DNA from: an uncultured Lachnospiraceae bacterium
GTDB taxonomy: Bacteria; Bacillota; Clostridia; Lachnospirales; Lachnospiraceae
Length of the DNA stretch: 64,000 nt
NCBI GenBank assembly: GCA_900539175.1
Contig: UQAW01000006.1
Coordinates: 19,574-83,573 of the forward strand
Direction: 5' to 3'
Position 1 is the stretch's first letter. Each line of letters begins with the position of its first letter. Position numbers and translations under genes: made by a program. The notes under the pieces were generated by a model, which worked only from the letters and a program-made list of their open reading frames with translations, was not told the DNA's origin and did not search any database. Shown piece after piece: positions 8,265 through 17,291 of the stretch.

Positions 8265-10328
8265 ATGATAAAACTGGGAAGGAAGATTGTAAAATTACGG
8301 ATTCCGATTTTTATTATCAGTCTTGTGCTGTTGATTCCGGCAACAATCGGTTACATCAATACCAGGGTGAATTATGATATCCTGTATTATCTGCCGGATG
8401 ATATTGAGACGATGAAGGGGCAGGATATCCTGGTGGAGGAATTCGGAACCGGGGCCTATTCGATGTTTCTCTGTGAAGGGATGGAGAACAAAGATGTGGC
8501 ATCATTAAAAACACGGATAGAAGCAGTGGATCATGTATCCAAGGTGGTCTGGTATGATAGTTTTGCTGATTTGAGTATTCCGATGGAGATGCTTCCGGAA
8601 AAGATCCGGTCGGCATTTAACTCGGATCATTCCACCATGATGTTTATTATTTTTGAAACCACGACCTCGGCAGATGAGACGATGGCTGCCATTGAGGATA
8701 TACGGGATCTGGCAGGAAAACAGTGCTTCTTAAGCGGGATGTCAGCAATCGTGACGGACACCAAAAATCTGGCGGAATCGGAAGTTGTAATCTATGTAGT
8801 GATTGCGGTAATTCTTTCTTCCATTGTTTTGGCGCTGACCATGGAATCTTATTTGATTCCGCTTTTATTCCTGCTCAGTATCGGTGTTGCGATTCTCTAT
8901 AATATGGGAACTAATTTCCTGACCGGAGAGATCTCTTATATTACGAAAGCCTTAAGTGCGGTACTGCAGCTTGGCGTTACTATGGATTATTCGATCTTCC
9001 TGTGGCACAGTTATCAGGAGCAACTGGAAGTACAGAAAGAAGATCATCAGGAGGCAATGGCGCAGGCGATTGCAGCTACGATCAAATCAGTGGTGGGGAG
9101 TTCCATCACCACAATTGCCGGATTTATCGCTCTGTGCTTTATGAGTTTTACGCTGGGCATGGATTTGGGCATTGTCATGACGAAAGGCGTTGTTTTCGGT
9201 GTTATCTGCTGTGTAACCGTACTTCCTTCCATGATCATGATTTTCGATAAAGCGTTGGAAAAGACGAAGCATCGTCAGTTGATTCCGGATTTTCCCAAGG
9301 TTTCTGATTTCGTGGTAAAGCATCACGTGTTTTTTGCAGTTTTATTCTTGGTGTTGTTTGTTCCGTTTGCATATTTTCAGGCAAACACTGAGGTGTATTA
9401 TAATCTGGATACTACCTTGCCGGAAGATCTGGAAAGTATCATGGCAAATACAAAGCTTCAGGAAGAATACGAGATGGGAGCCGCCCATATGATCCTGTTG
9501 GATCAGGAGATTTCCGAAAAAGAAAAATATGCCATGATCGATGAGATGGAGCAGGTAGATGGTATCAAGCAGGTGCTTGGTCTGGAAAGTATCATAGGGC
9601 CGTCTTTTCCCCAGAGTATGATACCGGAAGACATCAAGGAGGTTCGGGAGAGTGAAAATTATGAATTGATGTTGATTATGAACGAATATCTGGTAGCTTC
9701 CGATGAGGTGAATGAACAGCTGGACGAATTAAACGGAATCTTGAAGAAGTATGATCCAAGCGGAATGCTGGTAGGAGAAGCTCCGTGTACAAAGGATTTG
9801 ATTGAGATTACGAACCATGATTTCAATGTAGTAAGTTCCGTGTCTATATTGGCTGTATTCGTTATTATCCTGTTCGTATTCAAATCCATCTCGCTTCCGG
9901 TGATTTTGGTGTTGGTAATTGAGGGGGCAATTTTTATCAACATGGGTATTCCCTATCTGACGGGAACTGAACTTCCGTTTATCGCATCCATTGTAATCGG
10001 AACCATTCAGTTAGGAGCAACGGTAGATTATGCGATCTTGATGACCAGCAGATATGAAAAAGAACGCGGGGAAGGAAAGAGCAAGAGAGAATCCATTCAA
10101 ATTGCACACCAAAGCAGTATGCGTCCTGTTATGGTATCTGCATTCAGTTTCTTTGCGGCTACGTTTGGCGTGGGGATCTATTCCAAGATTGATATGATCA
10201 GTTCCCTTTGTCTGCTGATGGCAAGAGGCGCGTTGATCAGTATGTGTGCCGTGCTTTTGTTCCTGCCGGCGATGTATTGGTTGTTTGATGGTATGATTTG
10301 TAAAACCAGTAAAGACTTTCATATATAA
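8265..10328 (+). CDS. MMPL/RND-superfamily exporter
   Basis: This integral membrane transporter of 687 residues has the two-fold repeat of the MMPL/RND family: one membrane helix, a large outer loop, then a five-helix bundle, repeated. The first half contains LGVTMDYSIFLWHSY and the second LGATVDYAILMTSRYEKE, the family's conserved Asp-Tyr in helix 4 of each half, probably involved in proton coupling. The start at 8265 is preferred over ATG 8244 because AGGGAGG lies seven bases upstream of 8265. The next gene follows after 21 bases. Cargo (lipid, peptide or drug) cannot be told from sequence. Confidence 0.9.
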   Translation: MIKLGRKIVKLRIPIFIISLVLLIPATIGYINTRVNYDILYYLPDDIETMKGQDILVEEFGTGAYSMFLCEGMENKDVASLKTRIEAVDHVSKVVWYDSFADLSIPMEMLPEKIRSAFNSDHSTMMFIIFETTTSADETMAAIEDIRDLAGKQCFLSGMSAIVTDTKNLAESEVVIYVVIAVILSSIVLALTMESYLIPLLFLLSIGVAILYNMGTNFLTGEISYITKALSAVLQLGVTMDYSIFLWHSYQEQLEVQKEDHQEAMAQAIAATIKSVVGSSITTIAGFIALCFMSFTLGMDLGIVMTKGVVFGVICCVTVLPSMIMIFDKALEKTKHRQLIPDFPKVSDFVVKHHVFFAVLFLVLFVPFAYFQANTEVYYNLDTTLPEDLESIMANTKLQEEYEMGAAHMILLDQEISEKEKYAMIDEMEQVDGIKQVLGLESIIGPSFPQSMIPEDIKEVRESENYELMLIMNEYLVASDEVNEQLDELNGILKKYDPSGMLVGEAPCTKDLIEITNHDFNVVSSVSILAVFVIILFVFKSISLPVILVLVIEGAIFINMGIPYLTGTELPFIASIVIGTIQLGATVDYAILMTSRYEKERGEGKSKRESIQIAHQSSMRPVMVSAFSFFAATFGVGIYSKIDMISSLCLLMARGALISMCAVLLFLPAMYWLFDGMICKTSKDFHI

Positions 10329-10349
10329 AAACAGGAGGATTGATTTGCG

Positions 10350-12998
10350 ATGAAGAAAAAACATGTTCAGGCGATGATGGCAGGTATGGCAGCGATGCTG
10401 TCAATTAGTTTACCGGTAACCAGCGTATACGGCGCTGTGCCGGAAAAAGAGCAGACCGTCTATGTAACGGCCGATGAAAGTGGTAAGACACAGAAGGTAA
10501 TTGTCAGCAACTGGCTGAAAAACACAGAGAAAGAATCTTCTCTGACGGATAAAAGCGACCTGGAGAACATACAGAACGTAAAAGGAGAGGAAACATTTAA
10601 AAAGAACAGTGACGGAACCCTTATCTGGGATGCAGATGGGAAAGATATCTATTATCAGGGAGAGACCCAGGAGGAACTGCCGGTATCTGTAAAAATGACG
10701 TACTATCTGGACGGCAAAAAGATTGAACCGTCCAAACTGGCAGGAAAGAGCGGAAAAGTGAAGATTCGTATTGATTACGAAAATCATGCAGATCAGACCG
10801 TGGAGATTGACGGAAAAAAGGAAAAAATCTATACCCCGTTTCTGATGGTGACCGGTATGATTCTTCCGGCAGAGAAATTTACGAATGTAGAAGTAAAGAA
10901 TGGTAAGGTGATCTCAGACGGAAAGAATGAGATCGTGATGGGAATCGGATTTCCGGGACTGGGAGAAAGTCTGCAGCTTTCTGATATTGAAGAACTGAAA
11001 GAAAAAGAAGTTCCGGATTATGTGGAGATTACAGCCGATGTTGAGGATTTTTCCCTGTCGCTTACCGCTACAGTAGCAACAACCGGCACCCTTGAGGAGC
11101 TAGGGCTTGGAGAGATTGACAGTCTGGATGATTTGAAGGAAAGCATGGATAAATTGGCAGATTCTTCTGAAGCACTGGTCAATGGAAGCAAGGAACTTCA
11201 GGACGGAATTGAAAAGTTGGATACTTCTGCCGTTACATTTGCGGATGGTTTAAAAAGTGCGGATCAGGGAGCCGGACAATTAAAAGCCGGGATTGATACC
11301 ATGAACAACAAAAAAGGGGAATTGCTTAACGGAATTAACCAGTTGGTAAATGGTATGAATACTCTTGGGGGCGGAGCAGGTGAGCTACGGTCCGGGGTGA
11401 AGTCCTATACGGATGGAGCTTCCACACTTGCCGGCGGAATTTTGCAGGCAGATCAGGGAGCCGGAAGTTTGAAATCCGGAATTGATACTTTGAACAGTAA
11501 AAAAGCAGCATTGACAGATGGAATTGCAGCTCTGGTACAGGGTGGGCAGCAGCTTCAGGCGGGTGCAGGTACTTTGCAAAGCAGCGTCAAGATGTATACA
11601 GACGGGGCAGCAGATCTGAAAGACGGCATCACAGCACTGGATCGTGAGCTGCAGCAGAAATTGGGGCAGGCAGAGCAGCTTCCTGCCGCAATGGATGCTT
11701 TGATAACAGGCGCTGATCAGATGATCCGCGGCGCTGATGATCTGAAGGCAGGAGCGAATCAGGCGAAAAATGCAGCTGCAGGTTTACAGAACCGTGTGGC
11801 AGAATTTAGCGGAGCAGTAGGAACTGCACAAGGTCTGGTAGGGAATGCTGCCGCTGCGTTAAGTGGATATACGGTGGATACAGGTGCAGTCAATCAGTCA
11901 GCTTCTTCACAGGCGCAGCAGGCGGTGGAAGCAGAAAATGCGGCTGTGAATGGAGCGGCTACGGCACAGCAGACAGAAAATGTAAGGGCAGCACTGGAAG
12001 CTGCAGGTGTTTCACCGGAAGAGCAGGCAGTTGTATTGGCAAATCTGCAGGGGATTTCTGTTCCGGTACAGACTTCTGTTTCCGTAGACGTATCCGGCAA
12101 TATTCCGGATAATTCTGCGGTTGTCGATACCTTGAATCAGGTTCAGTCCGGATTGGTGCAGGTAAAGGCCGGTGTGGATCAGATGGATATGAATGCAGTG
12201 CAGGCTCAGATCGGTCAATTGGTGGACGGAGCACAGAGTGCAGCCGATGGGGCGGCAGATTTATCCTCAGGTTTAACGACGCTCAAAGCTTCTGCTGCAC
12301 CATTAAAAGGCTTCTCTGCAATGGCAGGAGAATTGCAGGGGGCAGTCGGTCAATTGAAAGCCGGCAGCGAGAAACTTTGCAGCAGCAATGCCAAATTGAA
12401 TGGTGGTGCACAGGTATTAACCGATGGGGTGAAGAATCTGAATACCGGAATCGGATCTCTGGAGGATGGTGCTGCAGCACTGGGAGACGGGGTTGCCAGG
12501 CTTGCGGCAGGAGCAGCTGCTTTGAAGGACGGTACCAGTCAGTTGAAAGCAGGAGCAGGTCAATTGACTGCCAATAATTCTAAGTTAAATGCGGGCACAA
12601 CACAGTTAGTTTCCGGTGCCAATGCTCTGATTTTTGGAGGACGTTCCCTGCAGTCGGGAGCCGGAACATTAAGCAGCGGCATCCAGCAGCTTTCCAGTGG
12701 AGCCGCTTCATTGAAAGAGGGAACCGGGAAACTTGCAGCCGGCAGTACGGAATTGAAGGACGGTACGAAGAAACTTCTGGATGGTTCCAAAGAACTTGCG
12801 GAGGGGATGAAAAAATTTGATGAAGAAGGTATTCAGAAATTAACAGATCTTATGGAAAAAGATATGCAGAAGGTATTGGACCGTCTGAGGGCAGTCGCCG
12901 ATGCAGATAAAGCATATACTGCATTTGACGGGTTAGATGAAGATATGGATGGCAGTGTGAAATTTATCATAGAAACTGCCGGGATTGAGGCAAAATAG
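10350..12998 (+). CDS. Secreted Leu-x-x-Gly heptad-repeat protein (YhgE/Pip-like repeats)
   Basis: This 882-residue exported protein has a signal peptide ending near VYGA. Residues about 25-250 form an unnamed folded domain. From about residue 265 to 845 it carries the seven-residue xxxLxxG pattern (for example LKAGIDTM, LKDGITAL, LKSGIDTL) known from YhgE/Pip proteins, predicted to make a long extracellular helix or rod. A 63-residue unit (nine heptads) is duplicated around bases 11262 and 11451. YhgE proteins have flanking membrane domains; this one has no obvious C-terminal membrane helix. It follows an MMPL exporter with its own ribosome site and is likely an accessory or periplasm-spanning partner. 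Confidence 0.8.
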   Translation: MKKKHVQAMMAGMAAMLSISLPVTSVYGAVPEKEQTVYVTADESGKTQKVIVSNWLKNTEKESSLTDKSDLENIQNVKGEETFKKNSDGTLIWDADGKDIYYQGETQEELPVSVKMTYYLDGKKIEPSKLAGKSGKVKIRIDYENHADQTVEIDGKKEKIYTPFLMVTGMILPAEKFTNVEVKNGKVISDGKNEIVMGIGFPGLGESLQLSDIEELKEKEVPDYVEITADVEDFSLSLTATVATTGTLEELGLGEIDSLDDLKESMDKLADSSEALVNGSKELQDGIEKLDTSAVTFADGLKSADQGAGQLKAGIDTMNNKKGELLNGINQLVNGMNTLGGGAGELRSGVKSYTDGASTLAGGILQADQGAGSLKSGIDTLNSKKAALTDGIAALVQGGQQLQAGAGTLQSSVKMYTDGAADLKDGITALDRELQQKLGQAEQLPAAMDALITGADQMIRGADDLKAGANQAKNAAAGLQNRVAEFSGAVGTAQGLVGNAAAALSGYTVDTGAVNQSASSQAQQAVEAENAAVNGAATAQQTENVRAALEAAGVSPEEQAVVLANLQGISVPVQTSVSVDVSGNIPDNSAVVDTLNQVQSGLVQVKAGVDQMDMNAVQAQIGQLVDGAQSAADGAADLSSGLTTLKASAAPLKGFSAMAGELQGAVGQLKAGSEKLCSSNAKLNGGAQVLTDGVKNLNTGIGSLEDGAAALGDGVARLAAGAAALKDGTSQLKAGAGQLTANNSKLNAGTTQLVSGANALIFGGRSLQSGAGTLSSGIQQLSSGAASLKEGTGKLAAGSTELKDGTKKLLDGSKELAEGMKKFDEEGIQKLTDLMEKDMQKVLDRLRAVADADKAYTAFDGLDEDMDGSVKFIIETAGIEAK

Positions 12999-13030
12999 TT
13001 AAAATTTGGAGAAGTAAAATGTGTTATTGC

Positions 13031-13061
13031 AAAACAGCCTGGAGGTATTCCAGGCTGTTTT
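13031..13061 (+). terminator. Rho-independent terminator of exporter operon
   Basis: A perfect 13-bp stem (13031-13043 with 13049-13061) has a five-base loop. It begins AAAACAGCC and ends GGCTGTTTT, 32 bases after the heptad-repeat gene. A-rich and T-rich flanks would let it act on both strands. Confidence 0.85.
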
Positions 13062-13240
13062 GCATGTTCTGATGGTTTCGCTTAGACAATTCTGTGGGGA
13101 AGATGTTTTAAAAAGTGACAAATCTCTCACCTGAAAGTCACGGAAATGTAAGGATAACGTTCTATTATGAGAGAAGATATTATTTGAAAACTAAGAAATT
13201 GAGAAATCAGGCAGCACCAAATCATGTGAGGAGGATCGTT

Positions 13241-14308
13241 ATGGTAAATATGGGGGATGTACCGGGACTTGCAGCGGAGTTGCAAATGGTAGATGCGCAT
13301 ATGAAACATTTATGTCAGTCAAAGAGTGAGTCTATGCAGAAAATGTTGGATTGGGTTCTGGAAGCAAAGGGAAAGCAGATTCGGCCTGTTTTAACACTTT
13401 TATGTGCAAGGCTGAAAGGCAAAAATGTCGATGCCACAGAGATTGCTGCAGTAATCGAAATCTGCCATACGGCTTCATTGATTCACGATGATATCATAGA
13501 TGAGGCCGATATCCGCAGAGGTCAATTATCTGTACAGAAAAAGTTTGGAAAGGAGATGGCGGTTTATGCAGGAGACTTTATGATTTTTTCTACGATCAGG
13601 CGGACAGGTTTAAAGAATAAGCCATGGTATGGTTTCTTGTTTGATAAACTGGAAACGATGTGTGATGGAGAGGTCAGCCAATTTGATAACCGTTATAATA
13701 CAGAAATTACGGAGGAAAAATATATTGAGAATATTATTGGAAAAACCTCAGCGATGTTTGGTATAGCATGTGGAGCAGGGGCTTATGAAGGAAAATGCGA
13801 TGAGCGTGAGGTTTTGGCGATAGAACAGTTTGCTGAGAAATTTGGATTATTGTTTCAACTGAGAGATGATCTGCTGGATTTTGCTGTCACAAATGATTTA
13901 TCAGGGAAAACGATTCATAATGATTTTTGGTCCGGATATTATACGCTTCCGGTTATTTACTCATTTTCGCATGTCAGGAATGGTTCTAAATTGAAGCAAA
14001 TAGCAAGGAATATAAAAGAGGGTCTGTATCATGAATTGGCGGACAAAAGAATAACGGAATTGATTCGTGATTCTGATGGATTCCGGTATACATTAATGAA
14101 GATTGATCAATATGCCGGGGAAGCGAGGAAGAATCTGGATGTATTCCCAAATTCTGTCCCGAAGCAGAAACTGTTGGAATTCGTCGATGATATTCAGTTG
14201 AGCGCTCATAAGATGACAGCAGATCCTTGCTATCTGGGAACTATTTCGGAGGAGGATTATGACAAAAAGAGAAAGATGGAAATCAGCTGTACAAAAAGTT
14301 GGAGATGA
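13241..14308 (+). CDS. Polyprenyl diphosphate synthase family protein
   Basis: This 355-residue trans-prenyltransferase-like protein has the first aspartate-rich motif DDIID at residues 83-87 and the second at Asp209, Asp210 and Asp213 (RDDLLDF). The family builds isoprenoid chains from isopentenyl diphosphate. Start 13241 has AGGAGG six bases upstream; a longer GTG-start frame from 13115 lacks a ribosome site. The region after the second motif (SGKTIHNDFWSGYYTLP) replaces the usual GKPxGxD, so chain length or activity may differ. Its 3' end overlaps the next gene by 50 bases. It is probably a quinone- or polyprenol-side enzyme, not the essential undecaprenyl synthase, which is cis-type. Confidence 0.8.
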   Translation: MVNMGDVPGLAAELQMVDAHMKHLCQSKSESMQKMLDWVLEAKGKQIRPVLTLLCARLKGKNVDATEIAAVIEICHTASLIHDDIIDEADIRRGQLSVQKKFGKEMAVYAGDFMIFSTIRRTGLKNKPWYGFLFDKLETMCDGEVSQFDNRYNTEITEEKYIENIIGKTSAMFGIACGAGAYEGKCDEREVLAIEQFAEKFGLLFQLRDDLLDFAVTNDLSGKTIHNDFWSGYYTLPVIYSFSHVRNGSKLKQIARNIKEGLYHELADKRITELIRDSDGFRYTLMKIDQYAGEARKNLDVFPNSVPKQKLLEFVDDIQLSAHKMTADPCYLGTISEEDYDKKRKMEISCTKSWR

Positions 14309-14849
14309 TTGTGAAAAAAACAGTGAGTCCCTTTGCTCTATGGTCATGATATTTTTTTCTATGAGTCTCGCAGGATGGCTGTGGGAAGTAGGTCTTCATT
14401 TGATCACAGACGGGAGTTTCGTAAACCGTGGATTTCTTCATGGTCCCTGGCTGCCGATCTATGGTTCCGGGAGTGTCCTGATTTTGGTATTCCTGAATAA
14501 ACTGCGGAAAAGACCATTATTAGAATTTTTGTCAATCATCCTTCTGTGTGGGTGCATTGAATATTACATATCATGGTTTTTGGAACAGATTTATGACGGA
14601 AAAAAATGGTGGGATTATAGTGACTATTTTCTGAATCTTAATGGAAGAATTTGTGCAGAAGGGCTGCTGGCTTTTGGGTTCGGCGGTATGCTGTTCGTTT
14701 ATCTTCTGGCGCCGTTTCTTGATCATGTGTTCAGACGTATACCGAAAAAAGTGCTTGTATCAGTATGTCTGATACTAATACTGCTTTTCTGTGCAGATCT
14801 GATCTGTTCAAGTCAAAATCCGAACAGTGGCAATGGGATTACCAGATAG
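14259..14849 (+). CDS. CmpB-type putative ABC transporter membrane protein (PF06541-like)
   Basis: This 196-residue polytopic protein carries the family block GWLWEVGLHL, FVNRGFLHGPWLPIYGSG, CIEYYISWFLEQIY and WWDYSDYFLNLNGRICAEG. About five membrane segments are visible. The family is annotated as a putative permease but its role is not established. GGAGGA lies just upstream of ATG 14259, inside the 3' end of the prenyl synthase gene, so the two are translationally linked. Confidence 0.8.
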   Translation: MTKRERWKSAVQKVGDDCEKNSESLCSMVMIFFSMSLAGWLWEVGLHLITDGSFVNRGFLHGPWLPIYGSGSVLILVFLNKLRKRPLLEFLSIILLCGCIEYYISWFLEQIYDGKKWWDYSDYFLNLNGRICAEGLLAFGFGGMLFVYLLAPFLDHVFRRIPKKVLVSVCLILILLFCADLICSSQNPNSGNGITR

Positions 14850-14882
14850 AGGGATTGAGCGATCTAAAAAGTAAGGAGAGGA

Positions 14883-15248
14883 ATGATTATGTTACGTAAA
14901 TGGATTCTTGCAGTGGTTTTTACATTGATATTGATGACAAGCGTTACAGGATGTGGGATAGAGTTGGACCAGTATATCACAAAGGAATTTGAAGACGGTA
15001 TAGACAGTATCAAACGTGGGGTTAACAAACTGAAAGACGGTATTGAAGATGTATTAAACAATTGGCTGGAAGCTTTCAGCAAACACGATCTTACCGAAGA
15101 CAAAGCCCTGAAAGGAGAACGAAAATTCCGTATGGATGATTATGTTGGAAGCTATAGAGCCGAGTACAGTCGGTTTAGCGGAGAGAACTTCATCGTTCTT
15201 GAAGGGGATGATTTTACCGGAAAGCTATCACTTAAAATTGAAAGATGA
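14883..15248 (+). CDS. Small lipoprotein, unknown function
   Basis: This 121-residue protein has a membrane signal and lipobox SVTGC, so it should be lipid-anchored. An amphipathic stretch EFEDGIDSIKRGVNKLKDGIEDVL follows, then DDYVGSYRAEYSRFSGE and a short beta-rich end. ATG 14889 is a possible alternative start with better spacing to AAGGAGAG. The abrupt C-terminus (LSLKIER) suggests it may have lost sequence, but no downstream frame clearly restores it. I do not recognise the family. Confidence 0.65.
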   Translation: MIMLRKWILAVVFTLILMTSVTGCGIELDQYITKEFEDGIDSIKRGVNKLKDGIEDVLNNWLEAFSKHDLTEDKALKGERKFRMDDYVGSYRAEYSRFSGENFIVLEGDDFTGKLSLKIER

Positions 15249-15317
15249 AAAACCAGAGTGTGGCCATAGAATCGAAAAAACAATAGCTTGCAGATGAATA
15301 AAAGGAGGGCCGGCAAC

Positions 15318-15464
15318 TTGTTGTTATTATTGATATTATTTTTGGTATTGATATGTATATTCGTATTTGTAATTGGTTTTCTGTTAACCCGAAAGATAAT
15401 GCTTTGGCTGTTAGTCGCTATTCTGATCGTTCTTTGCTTGAAAAGAGAGTTAAAAAAGCATTGA
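15318..15464 (+). CDS. Hydrophobic micropeptide with TTG start
   Basis: This is a 48-codon frame starting at TTG 15318, ten bases after a strong AAAGGAGG at 15301-15308. It begins with a long Leu/Ile/Val/Phe segment, has a short basic turn (LLTRKI), a second hydrophobic segment (LWLLVAILIVLCL) and a basic tail KRELKKH, so it looks like a two-helix membrane hairpin. A different frame at 15353-15544 overlaps it but has no ribosome site. Function is unknown; it could be a small membrane regulator or a partner of the adjacent lipoprotein. Confidence 0.55.
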   Translation: MLLLLILFLVLICIFVFVIGFLLTRKIMLWLLVAILIVLCLKRELKKH

Positions 15465-15689
15465 AAAATGATTGCTATAGCAGTCGTGAAGTGTGTTATA
15501 ATACAATGGAAGATAATTATACGAAAAAAGAAACAAAGCAATAGATGATGTCATGGGTAAGATATTTTCTTTTTATCGGTTGTTATAGGGTTCTGATATT
15601 AAGCGCATACTAAGTGAAGCAGCGAAAAATACAATACTTATAGGGTGAGAAGTGGAGTTGTTTTTCGTTGGAAACAGGAGGGAAAACGT

Positions 15690-16508
15690 ATGGCAGAGTC
15701 AGAATTTGTATATCATTATTGCACAGTGGAAACGATGAAAGATATCTTTGAACAGGGAACCCTTCGCCTTTCTGATATTGAGAAATCCAATGATTATGCG
15801 GAACGAAAGTGGATTCAGAATATGATTGATGAGGAGTTTTTTGCAAAGCTTCCTCATAACCATGTATTGTTTGGAACCTATCAAAAGTGCAAAAAAGAAT
15901 TTATTGAGAGCAGAAATCTGTATGCTGCCTGTTTTTCCGAGAATCCGGATCTTTTGAGCCAATGGCGTGCTTATGCGATGGATGGAAGAGGTGTTGCCAT
16001 TGGATTTTATAAAAGCTATCTGAAGCAATTGGATGAACAAAATCTGAATCTTCATTATCTGAAAATCTGTTATGATTTAAAACGCCATAACCGATATGCC
16101 TGTGAGAAGGCAGAGAAGATGCGATACCTATGGGATAGGGGAGAAACATTGGAAGACATAGTAAATATGATTTTCAGTGAGTCGGAAATTGACCTGGGTG
16201 AAATGAAAAATCCCGCTTTTTCAGAAGAACAGGAGTGGAGAATCTGTATGACAGCCGTACCGGCAGTAGAGCAAGACCTGAGATGTGATGGAGCCGTAAA
16301 ATCATCTGCCGGAGTTTATTACAAGAATCATCGTCTGATCTCTTATTATGATTTGAAGTTTTCTGAAGAAGATACAAAGCCCATAGGAGAGATTGTGCTT
16401 GGACCAAAATGCCGTATGGAAATCCGGGATGTGAAGACCTGTTTCAATATCTGGGGCTATGACACTTCTTCTATAGAAATCAGGCAGTCCTGCGCAACAT
16501 ATTGTTGA
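15690..16508 (+). CDS. DUF2971-like protein
   Basis: This 272-residue cytoplasmic protein matches the DUF2971 pattern: YHYCTVETMKDIFEQGTLRLSD near the start, ESRNLYAACFSENPDLLSQWRAYAMDGRGVAIGF in the middle, and EQEWRI plus EIVLGPKC near the end. The CFS-x5-LSQWRAY-x3-GxGVAIGF core is the family hallmark. The molecular role is not established; such genes often occur in variable chromosome regions. Start 15690 has AGGAGGG seven bases upstream; the longer frame from 15645 does not. Confidence 0.8.
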   Translation: MAESEFVYHYCTVETMKDIFEQGTLRLSDIEKSNDYAERKWIQNMIDEEFFAKLPHNHVLFGTYQKCKKEFIESRNLYAACFSENPDLLSQWRAYAMDGRGVAIGFYKSYLKQLDEQNLNLHYLKICYDLKRHNRYACEKAEKMRYLWDRGETLEDIVNMIFSESEIDLGEMKNPAFSEEQEWRICMTAVPAVEQDLRCDGAVKSSAGVYYKNHRLISYYDLKFSEEDTKPIGEIVLGPKCRMEIRDVKTCFNIWGYDTSSIEIRQSCATYC

Positions 16509-16621
16509 GTCCAGTATGTTCAGATGGGAGAAAAGGGCAGGGGAGTCTGCAGCGAAAGAACTGACTGAACCTGTAAATGATCGGGATGAAGATAGAGTTG
16601 ATGGAAAGGTTATGGTGAAAA

Positions 16622-17272
16622 ATGCCTGAACGGGAAGTATCAAATTATGAAAAGTTATGTGAATTTTGGCGGGAAAGGTTTTTGCAGATGAATCTGCAGG
16701 AGTTGAAGGAGAAGATACCGGGACTTAGGGAGGATGAAGAGAGCCTTCGGATTACATATTTTGGTGAGGAATACTGCATCGGCAAAAAGGATGGTTCTAT
16801 CAAAAGACTTACCGGAACAGAGGAAATACCAAGAGAGAGAAGGATGAATATCTATAATCTGTTCTGGTATTCCAAAAGAGAAGCAGGTTTTCAGGATCGT
16901 TGGGTTCCTTTTCGGAATGTTAAGAATGCCAGCCCCTTTGCTCCCGCCTTTGAAGCGCATGTGTTGAAGCCGTTTGCCATGACTTTCAGCGGACACCTGG
17001 AACTGCTTCATCAGGCGGCGCAGAGATTAGGCGGGAAACCGCTTCCACAGGGGGATGCCGGGTATCAGGTGGATTCCTTTGCATGTATTCCCATGCGGTT
17101 TCTCTTCTGGGATGCCGATGATGAATTCCCTGCACAGGGAAATATTTTGTTTGACTACAGTGTGACAGATTATATTCATGTGGAGTCTACCGTATCTTTG
17201 GCGGTGGATGGACTTTGGCGGTTGGCCAGGGAGGCTGGACTGACCGTAAAAGGAGATACCTATGGTATGTAG
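16622..17272 (+). CDS. DUF3786-like protein
   Basis: This 216-residue cytoplasmic protein has the DUF3786 layout: a helical N-terminus, a central WVPFRNVKNASPFAPAFEAHVLKPF, a helix with RLGGKPLPQGDAGYQ, and FACIPMRFLFWDADDEFPAQG before a C-terminal helix. Its function is unknown; in anaerobes the family is sometimes found near corrinoid or one-carbon genes. The ribosome site (GGAAAGG) is rather far from ATG 16622. The stop codon lies within the 3' arm of the terminator that follows. Confidence 0.75.
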   Translation: MPEREVSNYEKLCEFWRERFLQMNLQELKEKIPGLREDEESLRITYFGEEYCIGKKDGSIKRLTGTEEIPRERRMNIYNLFWYSKREAGFQDRWVPFRNVKNASPFAPAFEAHVLKPFAMTFSGHLELLHQAAQRLGGKPLPQGDAGYQVDSFACIPMRFLFWDADDEFPAQGNILFDYSVTDYIHVESTVSLAVDGLWRLAREAGLTVKGDTYGM

Positions 17273-17285
17273 GTATCTCCTTTTT
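17248..17285 (+). terminator. Terminator overlapping the DUF3786 stop codon
   Basis: A 15-bp perfect stem (17248-17262 with 17270-17284) has a seven-base loop and a T-run. The TAG stop at 17270-17272 is the first triplet of the 3' arm, so a terminating ribosome would cover part of the hairpin. It separates two convergent genes and could serve both. Confidence 0.85.
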
Positions 17286-17291
17286 AATAGG

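Noticed and set aside
15353..15544. 63-codon frame overlapping the hydrophobic micropeptide
   Set aside because: No ribosome site; the TTG-start frame in another register has a perfect AAAGGAGG and coherent membrane segments.
16516..16629. 37-codon frame between the DUF2971 and DUF3786 genes
   Set aside because: No ribosome site, purely hydrophilic and overlapping the next start; probably chance.
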